From Pseudomonas viridiflava (GTDB lineage: Bacteria > Pseudomonadota > Gammaproteobacteria > Pseudomonadales > Pseudomonadaceae): 64,000 nt of DNA. The translations under genes and the position numbers were made by a program. Each line of letters starts with the position of its first letter. The first letter of the stretch is position 1. The stretch covers positions 558,001 to 622,000 of the forward strand of contig NZ_UTIQ01000327.1 in the NCBI RefSeq assembly GCF_900582625.1. The letters run 5' to 3'. The notes under the pieces are model-generated. The model made no database searches, was not told the DNA's origin, and saw nothing but the letters and a program-made list of their open reading frames with translations. Positions 16,266 through 25,081 of the stretch are shown here, one piece after another.

Positions 16266-17012
16266 TCAGCTAGCGCGCCACTCGCTCAAGCGTGCACGCA
16301 AACGAGCGGCACACTGGCTATGCAACTGGCTGACCCGCGATTCGCTGACCCCCAGCACTTCGCCAATTTCCTTGAGATTCAGTTCTTCGTCGTAATACAG
16401 CGACAACACCAACTGTTCACGTTCAGGCAGTCCAGAGATGGCCGCCGCCAATGCCGATTGGAAGCGTTCATCTTCCAGATCGCGCGAAGGCTCGAAGTGG
16501 GTAATGCCAGCGTCTTCACGCAGACCTGTGTGCTCGCCGTCCTGAAGAAGGTCGTCGAAACTGAACAAGCGGCTGCCCAAAGTGTCGCCAAGAATGCCGT
16601 AGTAATCCTCGAGACTCAATTGGAGTTCGGCCGCAACTTCTTGATCTTTAGCGTCTCTACCCGTTCGGGCTTCAATTTTTCGGATTGCGTCACTGACCAT
16701 GCGACTGTTGCGGTGCACCGAACGCGGTGCCCAATCGCCCTTGCGTACCTCATCCAGCATAGATCCACGTATGCGAATGCCGGCGAAAGTTTCAAAACTG
16801 GCGCCTTTGCTGGAGTCGTATTTCTTTGACGCTTCAAGCAGACCGATCATGCCGGCCTGGATCAGATCTTCCACCTGCACGCTTGCCGGCAGACGTGCCA
16901 GCAAGTGGTAGGCGATGCGTTTGACCAGAGGCGCGTAACGCTCGATCAACTGGTGCTGGGAGTCCTGCGCCTGTGCCTTGCTATACATACGGAGCCCATT
17001 GCCTGATGTCAT
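16266..17012 (-). CDS. fliA: Flagellar sigma factor FliA (sigma-28)
   Basis: FliA is a 246-residue sigma factor that transcribes late flagellar and chemotaxis genes once FlgM has been exported. Region 2 (about 20-90: YAPLVKRIAYHLLARLPASVQVEDLIQAGMIGLLEA), region 3 (about 95-160) and region 4 with its helix-turn-helix (about 185-240: LNLKEIGEVLGVSESRVSQ) are all recognisable. It overlaps fleN by ATGA. FlgM is not in the window. FliA-type sites are proposed here upstream of parP and of the chemoreceptor gene. Confidence 0.98.
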   Translation of the reverse strand: MTSGNGLRMYSKAQAQDSQHQLIERYAPLVKRIAYHLLARLPASVQVEDLIQAGMIGLLEASKKYDSSKGASFETFAGIRIRGSMLDEVRKGDWAPRSVHRNSRMVSDAIRKIEARTGRDAKDQEVAAELQLSLEDYYGILGDTLGSRLFSFDDLLQDGEHTGLREDAGITHFEPSRDLEDERFQSALAAAISGLPEREQLVLSLYYDEELNLKEIGEVLGVSESRVSQLHSQCAARLRARLSEWRAS

Positions 17013-17839
17013 ACGGCCGTATCAGCAAGCGGTTGCTGGACCAGACGCTCCACGAAGAACTCCAAGTGCCCACGCGGATTGGCTGGTAACGGCCAGGTGT
17101 CGACCTTCTGCGCGATGGCCTTGAATGCCAGCGCGCACTTGGAGCGAGGGAAGGCCTCATAAACTGCGCGTTGCTTCTGTACCGCCTTGCGTACCGACTC
17201 GTCGTAAGGCACAGCGCCGACGTATTGCAAGGCGACGTCGAGGAAACGATCAGTCACTTTGGTCAGCTTAGCAAAGAGGTTGCGACCTTCCTGTGGGCTG
17301 TGCGCCATATTGGCGAGTACGCGGAAACGGCTCATGCCGTGGTCGCGGTTCAGCAGTTTGATCAGGGCGTAGGCGTCGGTGATGGAAGTGGGCTCATCGC
17401 ACACCACCACAATCACTTCCTGGGCCGCGCGCACAAAACTCACCACCGCATCGCCGATACCGGCGGCGGTGTCGATCACCAATACGTCGAGGTTGTCACT
17501 GATGTCGCTGAACGCCTGAATCAGGCCAGCGTGTTGCATGGGCGTGAGTTGCACCATGCTTTGCGTGCCGGAGGCTGCCGGCACGATGCGGATGCCGCCC
17601 GGCCCTTGCAGCAGCACGTCGCGCAGTTCGCATTCGCCACTGATGACGTCGGCCAGGGTGCGCTTGGCCGACAGGCCCAACAGCACGTCGACGTTGGCCA
17701 AGCCGAGGTCGGCGTCCATCAGCATCACACGCCGACCGAGGTCAGCCAGGGCCAGGGAAAGATTGACCGATACATTGGTCTTGCCGACGCCACCCTTGCC
17801 GCCAGTCACCGCGATCACCTGTACGGGATGCATACCCAT
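17009..17839 (-). CDS. fleN: Flagellar number regulator FleN
   Basis: FleN (FlhG/YlxH) is a MinD-type ATPase of 276 residues that limits flagellar number by restraining FleQ. The deviant Walker A GGKGGVGKTNVSVN is at residues 13-26, followed by LMDADLGLANVDVLLGL and VIDTAAGIGDAVV. It lies in the standard order flhF-fleN-fliA with overlapping fliA. A 114-base spacer with a hairpin separates it from flhF. Confidence 0.97.
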   Translation of the reverse strand: MGMHPVQVIAVTGGKGGVGKTNVSVNLSLALADLGRRVMLMDADLGLANVDVLLGLSAKRTLADVISGECELRDVLLQGPGGIRIVPAASGTQSMVQLTPMQHAGLIQAFSDISDNLDVLVIDTAAGIGDAVVSFVRAAQEVIVVVCDEPTSITDAYALIKLLNRDHGMSRFRVLANMAHSPQEGRNLFAKLTKVTDRFLDVALQYVGAVPYDESVRKAVQKQRAVYEAFPRSKCALAFKAIAQKVDTWPLPANPRGHLEFFVERLVQQPLADTAV

Positions 17840-17888
17840 GTTATCTACACACCTTGTCTAGCTCGACTGAGGCCACTTGGCTGATTAC

Positions 17889-17918
17889 GTTCAGGCCCGG
17901 CACCGGGCCCACCTGAAC
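17889..17918 (-). other. Hairpin between flhF and fleN
   Basis: GTTCAGG at 17889-17895 pairs with CCTGAAC at 17912-17918, with an inner CCCGG-CA-CCGGG stem. There is no clear T-run after it on the minus strand. It sits between the flhF stop and the fleN start and may be an mRNA processing or stability structure. Confidence 0.5.
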
Positions 17919-17953
17919 GACTAAATTTCGTTACTGCCTTGCTCTACAGCGAA

Positions 17954-19285
17954 TCAGCCTGCGCGACGCGCCGGGTTCTGGTACAGCCCGGCGAACATGT
18001 CGGCCATGGCGTCTTCACTGGGCTCCTGAGGCGCCTGCAAACTCACGGCGCGACTCACCAACTGATGACTGCGTGGAACATGCAAGTCATCTGGAATGCG
18101 CGGACCGTCTGCCAGATAGGCTACCGGTAGATGCTGGCTTATAGCCAGACTTAAAACCTCGCCCAAACTGGTCGCTTCATCGGCCTTGGTAAGAATACAG
18201 CCACTCAGACCGCAACGCTTATAGCTATGGTAGGCCGCCTTGAGCACTTGGCTCTGGCTGGTAGCGGCCAGAACCAGATAATTTTTCGATTTGACCCCAC
18301 GACCCGCCAAGGTTTCCAACTGCATGTGCAGCGCCGGATCATTGCCCGGCAAGCCGGCGGTATCGATCAGCACCACACGCTTGCGCGCCAACGGCTCCAG
18401 CGCTTGGGTCAACGAGGTACCGGGGTCCACCTGGGTCACTGACACATTAAGAATGCGGCCCAAGGTTTTCAGTTGCTCCTGAGCACCGATGCGGTAGCTG
18501 TCCATGCTCACCAACGCCACATGTTGCGCGCCGTATTTCAAAACATAACGCGCGGCCATTTTTGCCAGTGTAGTGGTTTTACCCATACCAGCCGGGCCAA
18601 CCAGCGCGATCACCCCGCCCTCTTCCAGCGGCTCGACTTTTGGCGTTTTGATGGCGTGGGCCAGGTGGGCAAGAATCATGCGCCAGGCCTGACGCTGCTC
18701 GGACACGGCAGACACCCGCTCCAGCAGCACGCGCGACAATTCTGCCGGCAAGCCCATGCGTTGCAGCCGACGCCACAGCGCAGCCTGTTGCGGACGGCGA
18801 CTTTGCATCTGACCCCAGGCCATCGAGCCCAGTTGCACTTCGATCAACTCGCGCAGGCCGTTCAATTCGAAACGCATGGCATCGAGGCTGCGTTGGTCGG
18901 TTGCCACCGCCTTCGCAGGTTCCGGCGCAGGCGCGGCAGCTGGTTTCGGACGCTCAGGGCGCACGAACGAGGCCGGCAGTTCTGGCGCCACGATGGATTC
19001 ATTGGCGAACAACTGACCGTCTTTCATCTTTTCGCCGGCCACGCGGGTGGCCAGATCGGCTTGCGCCGACACCAGCATCGACTGGGTGCGACGCAGCTCG
19101 TTCTCAAGCTCAGGGTTCGGCTGGCGGGCAGGCATCACCGGCGCCTGGTAGTCCAGGGCCGCGGTCAGTTCCACGCCTCCGGCGACACGGCGCGTGCCGA
19201 TGATGGACGCATCGGCGCCCAGCTCATCGCGAACCAACTTCATGACTTGACGCATATCGGCGGCGAAAAAGCGTTTAACTTGCAT
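17954..19285 (-). CDS. flhF: Flagellar placement GTPase FlhF
   Basis: FlhF is an SRP-type GTPase of 443 residues that directs the polar site of flagellar assembly. It has an N-terminal basic B domain (residues 1-150, Pro/Ala-rich near 130), an N domain, and a G domain at about 220-420 with G1 GPAGMGKTTTLAKMA, DSYRIGAQEQL, DTAGLPGND and TKADEATSLGE. It starts 15 bases after the flhA stop. Together with FleN it sets a polar flagellar pattern. Confidence 0.97.
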   Translation of the reverse strand: MQVKRFFAADMRQVMKLVRDELGADASIIGTRRVAGGVELTAALDYQAPVMPARQPNPELENELRRTQSMLVSAQADLATRVAGEKMKDGQLFANESIVAPELPASFVRPERPKPAAAPAPEPAKAVATDQRSLDAMRFELNGLRELIEVQLGSMAWGQMQSRRPQQAALWRRLQRMGLPAELSRVLLERVSAVSEQRQAWRMILAHLAHAIKTPKVEPLEEGGVIALVGPAGMGKTTTLAKMAARYVLKYGAQHVALVSMDSYRIGAQEQLKTLGRILNVSVTQVDPGTSLTQALEPLARKRVVLIDTAGLPGNDPALHMQLETLAGRGVKSKNYLVLAATSQSQVLKAAYHSYKRCGLSGCILTKADEATSLGEVLSLAISQHLPVAYLADGPRIPDDLHVPRSHQLVSRAVSLQAPQEPSEDAMADMFAGLYQNPARRAG

Positions 19286-19300
19286 GACCTAAGCCTCAGT

Positions 19301-21442
19301 TCAGTTCTGACCCACCGTGGCAACGATGGTGACCTGCTTGTTGTCTGGGATTTCCTGGTACGCCAACACGTGCATGGTCGGTACTGCCAACCGTGCGAAC
19401 CGCGAGAGCATCGCCCGAACCGGACCGGCTACCAGCAGAATCGCTGGCTTACCGAGCATTTCCTGGCGTTGCGCGGCGTCCACCAGGGAACGCTGCAGCT
19501 TCTCGGCCATGCTCGGCTCCAGGAGAATGCCATCCTCGGAGCCTTGACCGGCCTTCTGTAGGCTATTGAGCAATATCTGTTCCAACCTGGGTTCCAAGGT
19601 GATCACAGGCAGCTCCGGCTCTAGTCCCACAATGCCTTGGACGATTGAGCGCGACAGCGCGACGCGAACTGCGGCCACCATGGCGGCGGGATCTTGACTC
19701 TTCACGTTGCTGATGGCTTCGGCAATGGAACGGATATCCCGCACCGGTACCTGCTCTTGCAGCAACGATTGCAGGACCTTGAGCAGAGTCGACAGCGACA
19801 CCACGCCCGGCACCAGTTCTTCCGCCAGTTTCGGCGAGCCTTTGGCCAGCAACTGCAGCAGTTGCTGCACTTCCTCGTGGCCGAGCAATTCATGGGCATG
19901 TTTGTGCAGCACCTGGTTCAGGTGCGTGGCGACCACGGTGCTGGCGTCCACCACGGTGTAGCCCAACGACTGCGCCTGATCGCGCTGGAACTGGTCGATC
20001 CACACCGCTTCCAGGCCGAACGCCGGATCTTTGGCGGCCACGCCGTTGAGCGTGCCGAACACCTGGCCAGGGTTGATCGCCAACTCGCGATCCGGGTAGA
20101 TCTCGGCTTCGGCCAGGCTTACGCCCATGAGCGTCAAACGGTAGGCGTTGGGCTGCAAATCGAGGTTGTCGCGGATGTGCACCGAGGGCATGAGGAAGCC
20201 CATCTCTTGTGAGAGCTTTTTGCGCACGCCTTTGATCCGCGCCAGCAACTGCCCACCCTGGTTACGGTCCACCAGCGGAATCAGGCGATAACCCACTTCC
20301 AGGCCCACCATGTCCACCGGCGTTACGTCGTCCCAACCGAGTTCTTTCACTTCCTGGGCGCGCTGGGCCGGCAGCAGTTCCTGTTGGCGCTGCACTTCCG
20401 CCACTTCGGCGACTTTGGCTTTGCGTTGCTTGTTGGCGATCCAGTACGCGCCGGCAGCGGCAACCAGGCCGAAGCTGAGGAACGAGAAATGCGGCATGCC
20501 GGGCACCAGGCCCATGGCGATGATCAGGCCCGCCGCCACGCCCAAGGCTTTCGGTGAGGCGAACATTTGCCGGGTAACTTGCTGGCCCATGTCTTCCGAG
20601 CTGGAAACACGGGTCACCATGATCGCCGCGGCGGTAGACAGCAGCAGCGATGGAATCTGCGCCACCAGACCGTCACCGATAGTCAGCAAGGTGTAGATGC
20701 GGCCGGCGTCGCCAAAACTCAGGTCGTGCTGGACGATACCGATGGCCATGCCACCGATCAGGTTGATAAACAGAATCAGCAGACCGGCAACGGCGTCACC
20801 GCGTACGAACTTGCTCGCACCGTCCATGGAGCCGTAGAAGTCGGCCTCTTGCGATACTTCGCTGCGGCGCAGCTTGGCTTGCGCCTGATCGATCAGGCCA
20901 GCGTTGAGGTCGGCGTCAATCGCCATTTGCTTGCCGGGCATGGCGTCGAGGGTGAAGCGCGCGCTCACCTCGGAGATACGGCCGGCACCCTTGGTCACTA
21001 CGACGAAGTTGATGATCATCAAAATCGCGAACACCACGATACCGACCACATAGTTACCGCCGATCACCACCTCACCGAAGGCCTGAATCACCTTACCGGC
21101 CGCGTCGTGGCCTTCCTGACCGTGCAGCAATACAACGCGGGTCGAGGCCACGTTGAGCCCCAACCGCAGCAGCGTGGCGGCCAGCAAAATGGTCGGGAAT
21201 ACGGCGAAATCCAGCGGTCGCAAGGCGTAGATCGCCACCAGCAGCACGACGATGGCGAGCGCCAGGCTGAAGGTAAACAGCACGTCCAGAATGAACGGTG
21301 GCACCGGCAGCATGACCATACCGAGCATGACCACCAGCAACAGCGGAATGCCGATATTGCCCTGACGCAACCCCGCCAGGTTGCCCCGAAAATCCCCGAT
21401 CAGTTGTGCGCGATCTATTGCCACAAGCCCATTCCTCGCCAT
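19301..21442 (-). CDS. flhA: Flagellar export gate protein FlhA
   Basis: FlhA is the large export-gate protein of the flagellar type III secretion system. About eight membrane helices lie in the first 330 residues, and a large cytoplasmic domain (about 340-713) docks export substrates. The FHIPEP signature region TLDAMPGKQMAIDADLNAGLI is present at about residue 165. The ATG at 21442 gives 713 residues. A GTG at 21424 with AGGA placed nine bases before it would give 707 residues and is an equally good start. A sigma-54-type site lies 40 bases upstream. Confidence 0.97.
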   Translation of the reverse strand: MARNGLVAIDRAQLIGDFRGNLAGLRQGNIGIPLLLVVMLGMVMLPVPPFILDVLFTFSLALAIVVLLVAIYALRPLDFAVFPTILLAATLLRLGLNVASTRVVLLHGQEGHDAAGKVIQAFGEVVIGGNYVVGIVVFAILMIINFVVVTKGAGRISEVSARFTLDAMPGKQMAIDADLNAGLIDQAQAKLRRSEVSQEADFYGSMDGASKFVRGDAVAGLLILFINLIGGMAIGIVQHDLSFGDAGRIYTLLTIGDGLVAQIPSLLLSTAAAIMVTRVSSSEDMGQQVTRQMFASPKALGVAAGLIIAMGLVPGMPHFSFLSFGLVAAAGAYWIANKQRKAKVAEVAEVQRQQELLPAQRAQEVKELGWDDVTPVDMVGLEVGYRLIPLVDRNQGGQLLARIKGVRKKLSQEMGFLMPSVHIRDNLDLQPNAYRLTLMGVSLAEAEIYPDRELAINPGQVFGTLNGVAAKDPAFGLEAVWIDQFQRDQAQSLGYTVVDASTVVATHLNQVLHKHAHELLGHEEVQQLLQLLAKGSPKLAEELVPGVVSLSTLLKVLQSLLQEQVPVRDIRSIAEAISNVKSQDPAAMVAAVRVALSRSIVQGIVGLEPELPVITLEPRLEQILLNSLQKAGQGSEDGILLEPSMAEKLQRSLVDAAQRQEMLGKPAILLVAGPVRAMLSRFARLAVPTMHVLAYQEIPDNKQVTIVATVGQN

Positions 21443-21480
21443 TCAAACTTTTGACGCAAACGCGTCGCTAGCGGGGCTTT

Positions 21481-21496
21481 TGCAAGAAGTCGTCCA
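21481..21496 (-). promoter_or_regulatory. Candidate sigma-54 promoter for flhA-flhF-fleN
   Basis: The minus strand reads TGGACGACTTCTTGCA. The GG and GC dinucleotides at -24/-12 have correct spacing and TTGCA is perfect, but the usual TGGCA is TGGAC. It is about 40 bases upstream of the flhA ATG. The flhA operon is a FleQ/RpoN target in Pseudomonas. Confidence 0.55.
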
Positions 21497-21529
21497 ACTT
21501 CTGCAACGAATGGGTTTTGTTTTTTGAGC

Positions 21530-21652
21530 GCTGCAAATCGAGATTGAGCGAGCTAGAGCGGGGCAAGGCAAAAACAGTTTTTGAAGCGGAGTTGGCTGTA
21601 GCCAATGAGCATTCAAAAAGTGTTTTTAACGCAGCCCCGCCGAAGCGCAGCC
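21530..21652. repeat. Structured intergenic element, copy 1 (long covarying stem with nested hairpin)
   Basis: Nested pairing: GCGGGGC/GCCCCGC (21558-21564 with 21634-21640), then a 16-base stem (21570-21585 with 21612-21627, one G-G mismatch), then a 26-base loop holding TTGGCT-GT-AGCCAA (21592-21605). The 26-base loop is identical to the copy at 63268-63382, while the long stem differs in sequence yet still pairs. It fills the flhB-flhA spacer, next to the flhA promoter. Confidence 0.8.
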
Positions 21653-21662
21653 AATCGGTTAG

Positions 21663-22799
21663 TTACTCATCGCGGCGCAGGTCTGGCGGGATCGGTAGAT
21701 CTTTCAGCGGATCGGGCCGCTTGCCCTTGCCGGAGCGGAATTGGCGCAATTGGTAGACGTAGGCCAACACCTGCGCCACCGCCAGATAAAGCCCCGCCGG
21801 AATCTCGCGGTCCAGATCAGTGGAGTGGAAAATCGCCCGCGCGAGGCCAGGCGATTCCAGCACCATCACTTTGTGTTCGTTGGCGATCTCGCGAATCTTC
21901 AGCGCCACAAAGTCGCCACCTTTGGCCAGCAGCACCGGCGCCCCGCCTTGCTGCGGGTCGTACTTGAGCGCGACGGCAAAGTGCGTCGGGTTGGTAATGA
22001 CCACGTCGGCCTGGGGCACGGCGGCCATCATGCGGCGCTCGGCCATTTCCCGCTGCATCTGGCGAATACGCTGTTTGACCTCGGGCTTGCCCTCGCTGTC
22101 TTTGTATTCGTCGCGCACTTCCTGCTTGGTCATCAGCATTTTTTGCCGGTTGTCCCAAAGCTGGAATGGCACGTCGACGGCGGCGATAAAAATCAGCCCC
22201 CAGGCCATCCACATGGCGCTGCGCCCGACCACCGTGATGCTGTGCATGATCGCCGCTTCTAGCGGTTCATGGGCCAGGGCCAACAGGTCGCGCTTGTCGG
22301 CGTTGAGCACCGCCAGCGCCACTATGAGCACCAAGGCGAACTTGGCCAGGGCTTTGAGCAGCTCCAGACCAGCCTTGGCCGAGAACATGCGCTTGATCCC
22401 AGGCAGCGGGTTAAGCCGCCCGAAGTTGGGCGCCATCGACTGCGGCGAAAACAGCCAGCCGCCTAGGCCAATCGGCCCAAGAATCGAGGCCACCAGCAGC
22501 ACGACGAAGAACGGGAACAGCGCCATCAGGGCGATGTAAATGGCATTTTCAAATTGCAGCGCCATGCTGCCGTTATCCATCAGCAGCTCGCGGCTGAGGG
22601 AGAAATTCTCTTTCATGATGGTGGACATGGCATCGCCCATGGCGCCGCCGTAGCTCATCAGCGCGCCAACGCCGGCCACCAGCACCACAAACGTGTTGAG
22701 CTCGCGCGAGCGCGCGATCTGGCCCTTCTCTCGCGACTCGCGGCGTCGCTTGTCCGTGGGCTCTTCGCTCTTCTCCGCGCCATTCTCGTTCTCAGCCAT
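21663..22799 (-). CDS. flhB: Flagellar export switch protein FlhB
   Basis: FlhB is the export-gate protein that switches substrate class from rod/hook to filament after interaction with FliK. It is 378 residues: a basic N-terminal tail, four membrane helices (about 33-210), and a cytoplasmic domain with the self-cleavage motif NPTH (VITNPTHFAVALKYD, about residue 268). It follows fliR by 3 bases and ends the fliLMNOPQR-flhB series. Compare the 107-residue protein at 6474-6797, which resembles only the segment after NPTH. Confidence 0.97.
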   Translation of the reverse strand: MAENENGAEKSEEPTDKRRRESREKGQIARSRELNTFVVLVAGVGALMSYGGAMGDAMSTIMKENFSLSRELLMDNGSMALQFENAIYIALMALFPFFVVLLVASILGPIGLGGWLFSPQSMAPNFGRLNPLPGIKRMFSAKAGLELLKALAKFALVLIVALAVLNADKRDLLALAHEPLEAAIMHSITVVGRSAMWMAWGLIFIAAVDVPFQLWDNRQKMLMTKQEVRDEYKDSEGKPEVKQRIRQMQREMAERRMMAAVPQADVVITNPTHFAVALKYDPQQGGAPVLLAKGGDFVALKIREIANEHKVMVLESPGLARAIFHSTDLDREIPAGLYLAVAQVLAYVYQLRQFRSGKGKRPDPLKDLPIPPDLRRDE

Positions 22800-22802
22800 G
22801 GC

Positions 22803-23579
22803 CTATTTCGCCTGTACCAATTCGCGTAGCAACTGCAGGGCATCGCTGACCATCAGTTGATAGTGAGAGAGAAAGTCCGACAGGCTGATCCAAATGATCA
22901 CAAAGCCCATCACCAGGGTGAGCGGAAAACCAATCGAGAAAATGTTCAGCTGCGGCGCCGCCCGCGTCATCACACCAAAGGCGATGTTAACGATCAACAG
23001 CGCAGTAATGGCCGGCAACACCAGCAACAAACCGGCGCCCAACACCCAGCCTAGACTGGTGGCGATGTTCCAGTAGTGGTTGCTGCTCAGGCCGGTGCCG
23101 ATAGGCATGGTCACAAAGCTTTCGGCCAGGATTTCAAACGCCACCAGATGCCCGTTCATGGCCAGGAACAACAGCGTCACCAGCATGGTGAAAAACTGCC
23201 CGATGACCGCCACCGACACACCGTTGGTGGGGTCGACCATGGAGGCAAAACCAAAGCCCATCTGCGTGGCAAGAATTTGCCCGCCCACCACAAATGTATG
23301 AAAGAACAACTGCAGCACAAAGCCGAGCATCGCCCCGACGAGCACTTCCTTGGCCACCAGAAACACCGTGGCCAGGTTCAGCGCATCGACGGCGGGCGCA
23401 GGCGGCAGGCTGGGGTAGATCACGAGGGTGAAGGCCAGCGCCAGATAGATGCGCACGCGCATCGGCACCAGTTGCGTGCCGATGATCGGCATCGTCATCA
23501 GCAAGCCGGCGATGCGGAAAAACGGCAGCAGAAAACCGCCCACCCAGCCGCCGATCTGCTCACCGCTCAGCTCAAACAT
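22803..23579 (-). CDS. fliR: Flagellar export protein FliR
   Basis: FliR is a 258-residue component of the FliPQR export gate in the centre of the basal body, with about six hydrophobic segments. Recognisable stretches are LLPFFRIAGLLMTMPIIGTQLVP near the N terminus and ITALLIVNIAFGVMTRAAPQLNIFSIGFP near residue 190. It lies directly after fliQ with a 3-base gap. Confidence 0.96.
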   Translation of the reverse strand: MFELSGEQIGGWVGGFLLPFFRIAGLLMTMPIIGTQLVPMRVRIYLALAFTLVIYPSLPPAPAVDALNLATVFLVAKEVLVGAMLGFVLQLFFHTFVVGGQILATQMGFGFASMVDPTNGVSVAVIGQFFTMLVTLLFLAMNGHLVAFEILAESFVTMPIGTGLSSNHYWNIATSLGWVLGAGLLLVLPAITALLIVNIAFGVMTRAAPQLNIFSIGFPLTLVMGFVIIWISLSDFLSHYQLMVSDALQLLRELVQAK

Positions 23580-23582
23580 GGC

Positions 23583-23852
23583 TTAGCCGATCAGGAACGG
23601 AATGTTGGTGTAGAGGTTGGTGATGTATTCCATGAACGAGCGAATCAGCCACGGGCCCGCCCAGATCAAAGTCACCAGCATCACCAGCAGGCGTGGCAGA
23701 AAGCTCAGGGTTTGTTCGTTGATCTGCGTGGCCGCCTGGAACATGGCGACGATCAGGCCGACCACCAGGCTCGGCACCACCAGAATGGCCACCATAACGG
23801 CGGTCAGCCACAGCGCTTCGCGAAACAGGTCTACCGCTACTTCTGGGGTCAT
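23583..23852 (-). CDS. fliQ: Flagellar export protein FliQ
   Basis: FliQ is an 89-residue protein with two membrane helices, part of the FliPQR gate. It begins MTPEVAVDLFREALWLTAVM and contains VGLIVAMFQAATQINEQTLSFLPR, the family's conserved loop. It sits between fliP (24 bases) and fliR (3 bases). Confidence 0.96.
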   Translation of the reverse strand: MTPEVAVDLFREALWLTAVMVAILVVPSLVVGLIVAMFQAATQINEQTLSFLPRLLVMLVTLIWAGPWLIRSFMEYITNLYTNIPFLIG

Positions 23853-23876
23853 GTGCGTTCTCCCGGCCCGGCTCGG

Positions 23877-24632
23877 CTATGTGCCGCCGAAGCTGCTGGC
23901 CAAGGTGCCAATGATGAGGGCCCAACCGTCGATCAACACGAACAGCATGATTTTGAACGGCAGCGAAATGATCAGCGGCGACAGCATCATCATGCCCATG
24001 GCCATGAGGATGCTGGCGACCACCAGGTCGATGATCAGGAACGGAATAAAGATCATAAAGCCGATCTGGAACGCCGTTTTCAGCTCCGACGTCACGAACG
24101 CCGGCACCAGAATGGTCAGCGGTGCCTGGTCGGCGGAGGGAATGTCGGTGCGCTTGGACAGCCGAATAAACAGCTCAAGATCCGAGGAGCGGGTTTGCGC
24201 CAGCATAAAGTTCTTAACCGGCACTTCGGCCTTGGCGATGGCATCCCGCGCGGTCATCTGCTCGTTCAAATACGGCTGCAAGGCGTCGCGGTTCACCTGA
24301 TCGAACACGGGCGCCATGATGAACATGGTCAGAAACAAGGCCATGCCGGTGAGAATCTGGTTCGACGGCGTCTGCTGCAAACCCAGGGCCTGACGCAGAA
24401 TCGAGAACACGATGATGATGCGGGTGAAGCTGGTCATCAGCATGACGAACGCGGGAATGAACGTCAGCGCGGTCATCAGCAGCAGAATCTGCAGGCTGAC
24501 CGAATACTCCTGCTGTCCTGCCGGGTTGGTGGTCATGGTGATGGCGGGCATGGTCAGCGGATCGGCCGCCAGAACCAGAGGTGCCGCCAGGCTCAACCCA
24601 ATCGCCAGCAGCAGGCGCAACAGACTCATCAC
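23877..24632 (-). CDS. fliP: Flagellar export protein FliP
   Basis: FliP is the main subunit of the FliPQR export gate. It is 251 residues, with a cleavable signal peptide (residues 1-22, ending VLAAD) and four membrane helices. Signature segments are LQILLLMTALTFIPAFVMLMTSF near residue 47 and LILVPAFVTSELKTAFQIGF near residue 165 (in the sequence, TILVPAFVTSELK). It overlaps fliO by ATGA at 24629-24632. Confidence 0.97.
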   Translation of the reverse strand: MMSLLRLLLAIGLSLAAPLVLAADPLTMPAITMTTNPAGQQEYSVSLQILLLMTALTFIPAFVMLMTSFTRIIIVFSILRQALGLQQTPSNQILTGMALFLTMFIMAPVFDQVNRDALQPYLNEQMTARDAIAKAEVPVKNFMLAQTRSSDLELFIRLSKRTDIPSADQAPLTILVPAFVTSELKTAFQIGFMIFIPFLIIDLVVASILMAMGMMMLSPLIISLPFKIMLFVLIDGWALIIGTLASSFGGT

Positions 24633-25078
24633 GGTTTGTCCTTCTGATCCTTGCCCAACAGCTCCATCAGGCGCTGGGCGAACTCCGGCGTGGCGGCTTG
24701 GGGGTCGGCCACGTACACCGGCTCTTTCAATGTGTGCAGCGGGGTAATGCGCCCGGCCGTAAGGCCCAGCAGAATTTGCTCATTGCCCACCTGCACCAGC
24801 ACCAGCCGCTCGCGCGGGCCCAGCGGTTGGCTGGCAACCAGTTTGATCACCTGGCCGCCGCGCGGGCCGATCTGCTGCACGCGGCGCAGCAGCCAGGCCA
24901 GCACGAAAATCATGCCGATCACCAGCAGCAAACCCAGCAGCACCTGAACCAGCTGACCACCCATGCTGCCTTCGGCCATGGGCGTGGCCAGGGTTTTGCC
25001 CGGCTCGGCCGCACTGGCCAGCAGCGGCAACGCCGCAGCCAGCAGCGCCGCCAAGCGGTGGGGAAACAATCTGTTCAT
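24629..25078 (-). CDS. fliO: Flagellar assembly protein FliO
   Basis: FliO is a small bitopic membrane protein that helps assemble the FliP ring. It is 149 residues: a signal-like N terminus (1-23), a membrane helix at about 44-65 (QVLLGLLLVIGMIFVLAWLL) and a cytoplasmic domain (VIKLVASQPLGPRERLVLVQVGNEQILLGLTAGRI). It is placed between fliN and fliP as in other pseudomonads. Confidence 0.94.
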   Translation of the reverse strand: MNRLFPHRLAALLAAALPLLASAAEPGKTLATPMAEGSMGGQLVQVLLGLLLVIGMIFVLAWLLRRVQQIGPRGGQVIKLVASQPLGPRERLVLVQVGNEQILLGLTAGRITPLHTLKEPVYVADPQAATPEFAQRLMELLGKDQKDKP

Positions 25079-25081
25079 GGT

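Noticed and set aside
23076..24647. A 523-codon open frame on the plus strand across fliR, fliQ and fliP
   Set aside because: It is antisense to three well-defined flagellar genes, rich in Gln/His/Arg as expected from reading GC-rich codons backwards, and resembles no family.
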